From contig NZ_JAHUWH010000006.1 of NCBI RefSeq assembly GCF_019219095.1, forward strand, positions 237,371-301,370: a stretch of 64,000 nt of DNA, read 5' to 3'. Under the pieces are notes generated by a model. It was not told the origin of the DNA and did no database searches. It saw only the letters and a list, made by a program, of their open reading frames with translations. Numbering within the stretch: position 1 is the stretch's first letter; each line of letters opens with the position of its first letter. Source of the DNA: Acidovorax sp. sic0104 (GTDB lineage: Bacteria; Pseudomonadota; Gammaproteobacteria; Burkholderiales; Burkholderiaceae_C). Shown one piece after another: positions 60,309-64,000 of the stretch. The position numbers and the translations under genes are program-made.

Positions 60309-61413
60309 TCAGACGCCCTGCTTGAGCGACGCTTCGATGAACGCGTCCAGGTCGCCGTCCAGCACCTTCTGCGTGGCCGAGATCTCGACGTTCGTGCGCA
60401 GGTCCTTGATGCGGCTGTTGTCCAGCACGTACGAGCGGATCTGGTGGCCCCAGCCCACGTCGGTCTTGGTGTCCTCGAGCTTTTGCTGCTCTTCCTGGCG
60501 TTTGCGCAGTTCGTAGTCGTACAGGCGGCTGCGCAGCCGCTGCCAGGCCACGTCGCGGTTGCTGTGCTGGCTGCGGCCGTCCTGGCATTGCACGACGATG
60601 CCGGTGGGAATGTGCGTGAGGCGCACGGCCGAGTCGGTCTTGTTGATGTGCTGGCCGCCCGCGCCCGATGCGCGGAAGGTGTCGGTGCGCACGTCGGCCG
60701 GGTTGATGTTGATCTCGATGGAGTCGTCGATCTCGGGGTAGACGAACAGCGACGCGAACGAGGTGTGGCGCCCGCCCGAGCTGTCGAACGGGCTCTTGCG
60801 CACCAGGCGATGCACGCCGGTCTCGGTGCGCAGCAGGCCAAAGGCGTATTCGCCCTCGATCTTGATCGTGGCGCTCTTGATGCCGGCCACGTCGCCGGGG
60901 GTTTCGTCCTCGACGGTTGCCTTGAAGCCCTTGCGCTCGGCGTACTTGAGGTACTGGCGCAGCAGCATGCTGGCCCAGTCGCAGGCCTCGGTACCGCCGG
61001 CGCCGGCCTGGATGTCGACGAAGCAGTTGAGCGGGTCGGCCTCCTGGCTGAACATGCGGCGGAACTCCAGCTCTTCGATGAGCGGGCGCAACTTGGCGGT
61101 CTCGGCCTCGATGGTGAGCAGGCCAGGCTCGTCGCCTTCTTCCTTGCTCATTTCATAGAGCTCGGCGTTGTCGGCCAGCTCGCGCGTGAGCTTGTCGAGC
61201 GTGACGACCACGCTCGATAGCGATTTTTGTTCCTTGCCCAGCTCCTGGGCCTTCTTCGGGTCGTTCCAGACCGAAGGGTCTTCCAGCGATGCGTTTACCG
61301 TGCGCAGGCGTTCGAATTTGGCATCGAAGTCAAAGATACCTCCGTAACTCTTGCGTGCGCAGAGCCAGGTCGTCGAGGGTGGTGCCGATGAGGTTGATGC
61401 GTTCTGCGTCCAT
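60309..61413 (-). CDS. prfB: Peptide chain release factor 2 with programmed +1 frameshift
   Basis: RF2 reads UGA and UAA and releases the finished chain. It is encoded in two frames: codons 1-27 (61413-61333, [20 protein letters not shown]...) and the main part (61331-60309) after skipping base 61332. Total 367 residues, as usual for RF2. Visible motifs are the SPF recognition tripeptide in [13 protein letters not shown] and the GGQ catalytic motif in [15 protein letters not shown]. The main frame alone lacks the N-terminus. The in-frame UGA at codon 28 makes synthesis respond to RF2 level. Confidence 0.96.
61329..61345 (-). promoter_or_regulatory. RF2 autoregulatory frameshift site
   Basis: On the minus strand CGGAGGTATCTTTGAC. 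It holds an internal Shine-Dalgarno-like GGAGG, the slippery CTT-T, and the in-frame stop TGA followed by C, a poor termination context. This matches the well-studied E. coli prfB site (AGGGGGTATCTTTGAC). Confidence 0.95.
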
Positions 61414-61548
61414 GATTCTTGTCCTGGGTGTTCTGTGGAATAACCCGCGATTTTCTCATGGGACGGCCTCTGGCCCCCGCAAAGCCCTCAGGAGTGCTGC
61501 CTGCCGGCACAGAGAGGGCGCGCCGCACCTCTGCGAGTGACCGGGTAA

Positions 61549-61602
61549 TTCAAAAATGATAGCTGCTCGCGCTTGCTGGTAAAGCGTTGGAGGGCATTTT
61601 CT
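61549..61602 (+). repeat. Interspersed repeat, copy 7
   Basis: ATTCAAAAATGATAGCTGCT, then CGCGCTTGCTGGTAAAGCG-TTGG. It lies between the prfB upstream region and the end of the hydrolase gene. Confidence 0.6.
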
Positions 61603-61612
61603 TGAAAACGCT

Positions 61613-62521
61613 TCAGTCGGTGGCCAGGAACGCTTCGATCAGTTGCGCCACTTGCCCGGGCTGGTCGTGGTGCAGCATGTGCCCCGCGTCCTGCACGACA
61701 GCGGTGCGCACGTCGCGCACGTGGGTCAGCCGCTGGTGGTATTCCTGAAGGCTGTACTTGCCCTTCCACCACTGGCCCAGGCTGTCGTCGCTGGCTTCCA
61801 CGGCCAGCACGGGCGCGGCGATGCGGTCGTACAGTGCCAGCGCCTCGTCCAGCCGGTACAGCTGCGCGCTGGTGATCTTGTGGGCCGGGTCGCCCAGGAT
61901 CTCCCACTGGCCCTGCGCATTGGGCCGCGCCCAGTGGCCGGCCAGCCATTGGGCCTTGTCTTGGGACAGGCGCGGGTTCGTTTTCATCAGCCGACGGGCC
62001 ACGCCGTCCTGGCTGTCGTAGGTCTTCAGGGCCAGCTCGCCGCTGCGCAACTGCTTGAGCTCGTCGATCCACTGCGCATAGCGCCTGGGCGCCTGATCGG
62101 GCCGCGTGGCGGGCATGCCGAAGCCTTCGAGGTTGACCAGGCGGCGGATGCGCTCGGGCCGCACACCCGCGTACATCATGGCGATGTTGCCGCCCATGCT
62201 GTGGCCTACGAGGTCGACGGCTTCGCCGGGGGCGTAGTGGTCCAGCAGAAGGTCCAGGTCGGCCAGGTAATCGGCAAAGAAGTAGTGGTCCGCCTGGGCG
62301 TTGGATGTCAGACCGAAGCCGCGCCAGTCGGGCGCGATGATGCGCCGCTCCTGCAGCAGTGCGTCCACCGTGAACTGGTAGGAGGCGCTCACGTCCATCC
62401 AGCCGTGCAGCAGCACCAGCGTGGGCAGCGGGCTTTGCTCGGGGCCCCAGTGGCGGACGTGGTAGTTCAGGTGGCGCAGAGACAGCGTGCTGCTGCGAGA
62501 GGGCTTGAAGGGGGTGTACAT
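61613..62521 (-). CDS. Alpha/beta hydrolase
   Basis: A 302-residue alpha/beta-hydrolase-fold protein. The oxyanion strand is VLLHGWMDVSASYQFTVDAL, the nucleophile elbow VDLVGHSMGGNIAMMYAG (Ser), and the catalytic His is in VVQDAGHMLHHDQPGQVAQL; the acid is probably the Asp in VLAVEASDDSLGQW. The substrate is unknown; relatives are annotated as esterases or haloalkane-type hydrolases. I place the start at ATG 62521 (MYTPFKPSRSSTLSL), where family similarity begins; ATG 62590 is possible, and neither has a strong ribosome binding site. Confidence 0.85.
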   Translation of the reverse strand: MYTPFKPSRSSTLSLRHLNYHVRHWGPEQSPLPTLVLLHGWMDVSASYQFTVDALLQERRIIAPDWRGFGLTSNAQADHYFFADYLADLDLLLDHYAPGEAVDLVGHSMGGNIAMMYAGVRPERIRRLVNLEGFGMPATRPDQAPRRYAQWIDELKQLRSGELALKTYDSQDGVARRLMKTNPRLSQDKAQWLAGHWARPNAQGQWEILGDPAHKITSAQLYRLDEALALYDRIAAPVLAVEASDDSLGQWWKGKYSLQEYHQRLTHVRDVRTAVVQDAGHMLHHDQPGQVAQLIEAFLATD

Positions 62522-62735
62522 GGGCGGCGGCGCAAGCAAGGGTCGGGCGGCGGGATCCCGAAAAGCGATGGCTTTGCGGGTGCCCTGCATGGTAATGGGG
62601 AGCTCGCTGGGCCCGCATCCTCGGGTGTCGCCTGCGCGGCTGCGGGGTACAGCCCCAGCCGTCCCGGGTTCGGCACAGCCCAGCGAAATCCATTATTCTG
62701 CGCAGTCCTTTTCTTTGCTTGTCATCCTTCTTTCC

Positions 62736-63797
62736 ATGCAAAAAATTCAACTCGGCACCAGCGATCTGCAGGTCACACCCATCTGCCTGGGCACCATGAC
62801 CTTCGGCGAGCAGGTGGCACAGGCCGATGCGCACGCCATCCTGGCGCGCTCGCTCGACCGCGGTGTGAACTTCATCGATACGGCAGAGATGTACTCGGTG
62901 CCCGCCCGGGCCGAGACCTTCGGCGCCACCGAAACCATCATCGGCAACTGGTTTGCGAAGAACCCCGGCGCACGCGACAAGCTGGTGGTCGCCACCAAGG
63001 TGGCGGGCCCCTCGCGTGGCATGCCCTGGGTCCGCGAGGGCAAGGGCATGACGGCGGCCGACGTCGTGGCCTCGTGCGAAGGCAGCCTGCGCCGCCTGCA
63101 GACCGACGTGATCGACCTCTACCAGATCCACTGGCCGGAGCGCCACGTACCCGCCTTCGGCAACCTGTACTACGACCCGTCCAAGGAAACGTCGCAGACC
63201 CCCATCCGCGAGCAACTGGAAGCACTGGCCGGCTTGGTCAAGGCGGGCAAGGTGCGCCACATTGGCCTGTCCAACGAGAGTCCGTACGGTGTGCACGAAT
63301 TCGTGCGCCTGGCCGAGCAGCACGGCCTGCCGCGCGTGGCCACCGTGCAGAACCCGTACTGCCTGATCAACCGCACCTGGGAAAACGGCCTGGACGAAAC
63401 CTGCCACCGCCTGAACGTGTCGCTGCTGGCCTACTCTCCGCTGGGCTTTGGCCTGCTGACCGGCAAGTACGACGACAGCGGCCTGACGGGCCCGGGCGCT
63501 CCGCAGGGCGCGCGCATCGCCACGTATGAGTCGGTGCGCAAACAGCGCTGGGGCCGCCCCGAGGCGCTGGCCGCATCGCGCCGCTACAACGCTTTGGCGC
63601 GCGCCAACGGCATGACGCCCACGCAGCTGGCGCTGGCGTTCTGCTACACCAAGTGGCAGGTGGCCAGCACCATCATCGGCGTGACGTCCGTGGCGCAGCT
63701 TGATGAAGACCTGAACGCCTGGGGCACCGAGCTCTCGCCCGAGCTGCTCAAGGACATCGATGCGATCCGCTGGGAGCTGCGTGACCCGGCGCTGTGA
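62736..63797 (+). CDS. Aldo/keto reductase (Tas-like)
   Basis: A 353-residue TIM-barrel NADP(H)-dependent oxidoreductase. The catalytic tetrad can be read as Asp and Tyr in NFIDTAEMYSVP, Lys in VVATKVAG and His in YQIHWPERHVPAFG; the NADPH-binding end has ALAFCYTKWQVASTIIGVTS. The sequence resembles E. coli Tas. Substrate and role are unknown. ATG 62736 begins the domain, and the upstream extension of the frame is not coding-like. A terminator follows 42 bases after the stop. Confidence 0.9.
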   Translation: MQKIQLGTSDLQVTPICLGTMTFGEQVAQADAHAILARSLDRGVNFIDTAEMYSVPARAETFGATETIIGNWFAKNPGARDKLVVATKVAGPSRGMPWVREGKGMTAADVVASCEGSLRRLQTDVIDLYQIHWPERHVPAFGNLYYDPSKETSQTPIREQLEALAGLVKAGKVRHIGLSNESPYGVHEFVRLAEQHGLPRVATVQNPYCLINRTWENGLDETCHRLNVSLLAYSPLGFGLLTGKYDDSGLTGPGAPQGARIATYESVRKQRWGRPEALAASRRYNALARANGMTPTQLALAFCYTKWQVASTIIGVTSVAQLDEDLNAWGTELSPELLKDIDAIRWELRDPAL

Positions 63798-63838
63798 GCG
63801 GGGCAGGGCATGGCCCTGCGATCTGCAAGAGTGAAAGA

Positions 63839-63870
63839 CAAAGGGGCCCGCGCAGGCCCCTTTGTTTTGT
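63839..63870 (+). terminator. Rho-independent terminator after the aldo/keto reductase
   Basis: CAAAGGGGCC-CGCGCA-GGCCCCTTTG followed by TTTTGT. Confidence 0.85.
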
Positions 63871-63927
63871 CTTTGACCCGTCCTGCCCAGCGTTGACACC
63901 TTTCCATGCTCGAAAGGAAGAAACGCC

Positions 63928-64000
63928 ATGGATACAGGCATCAAGAGAACGCAGCGTGACTACACGATGGCCTTCAAACTGGCCGTTGTTGAACAAGTGG
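63928..64000 (+). CDS. IS3-family transposase OrfA, N-terminal part (runs off the window)
   Basis: The frame starts MDTGIKRTQRDYTMAFKLAV and then VEQV at the window edge. A basic start with YTMAFKLAVVEQV is the usual opening of IS3-type OrfA helix-turn-helix proteins. GAAAGGAAG precedes the ATG. The left inverted repeat probably lies near 63894 (TGACACCTTTCCATGCTCG begins with TG as IS3 ends do). The rest of the element is outside the window. Confidence 0.7.
   Translation, partial: MDTGIKRTQRDYTMAFKLAVVEQV

Overview
The window looks like chromosomal DNA of a Comamonadaceae betaproteobacterium (Acidovorax-like). The grounds are GC-rich coding sequence, the gene order thrS-infC-rpmI-rplT-pheS-pheT-ihfA-merR-tRNA-Pro, an infC gene that starts at ATC, and an interspersed repeat built on ATAGCTG...GCGCTT of a kind I associate with that family. 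The identification is by pattern, not by database search.

Layout. 1-2988: 3' end of guaB, a Phd/PIN toxin-antitoxin pair, and guaA. 3198-14521: a hypothetical protein, putA with a divergent Lrp-type regulator, rlmD, small exported proteins, a YccA/BI-1 protein, a GlcG/HbpS-type protein, hemP with a Fur box, a GFA-family protein and a SUKH-like protein. 14884-21681: an iron block (exbD, exbB, tonB, a possible 24-residue membrane peptide, bfd, then an FMN hydroxy-acid oxidase, a PKHD hydroxylase and a siderophore receptor), with Fur boxes before bfd and the receptor. 21768-26073: SWIB protein, RraA-like protein, EamA transporter, GGCT-like protein and aceA. 26538-36280: an AT-rich accessory island with a large exported RHS protein and its immunity candidate, a partly duplicated second RHS module with another tip and immunity candidate, two istB remnants in direct repeats, small membrane proteins and a sensor-kinase remnant. 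36327-44611: the translation block, headed by what appears to be a threonine leader-peptide attenuator. 44841-53450: an SSB-like protein and a nitrate/nitrite assimilation cluster (nirB, nirD, a NIT-ANTAR antiterminator, a formate/nitrite channel, and a PP2C-kinase fusion). 53540-64000: a lipoprotein, a ClpP-like protease, tRNA-Thr, fbp, a TPR protein, pepN, a HAD phosphatase, prfB with its +1 frameshift, an alpha/beta hydrolase, an aldo-keto reductase and the start of an IS3-type element.

How the genes work together. Iron: TonB-ExbB-ExbD powers the receptor; bfd and hemP serve iron release and haem uptake; Fur boxes tie these to iron starvation. Nitrogen: NtrC-like sites and sigma-54 promoters precede both nirB and the channel gene, and each leader carries a hairpin that an ANTAR protein encoded between them could act on. 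Translation: the thrS leader contains a Thr-rich 13-codon reading frame and mutually exclusive stems.

The most interesting candidates are the thrS attenuator, the RHS toxin whose immunity candidate resembles EF-Tu domain 3, the leader RNA before nirB, and interspersed repeats that have become part of the coding sequences of rlmD and pepN.
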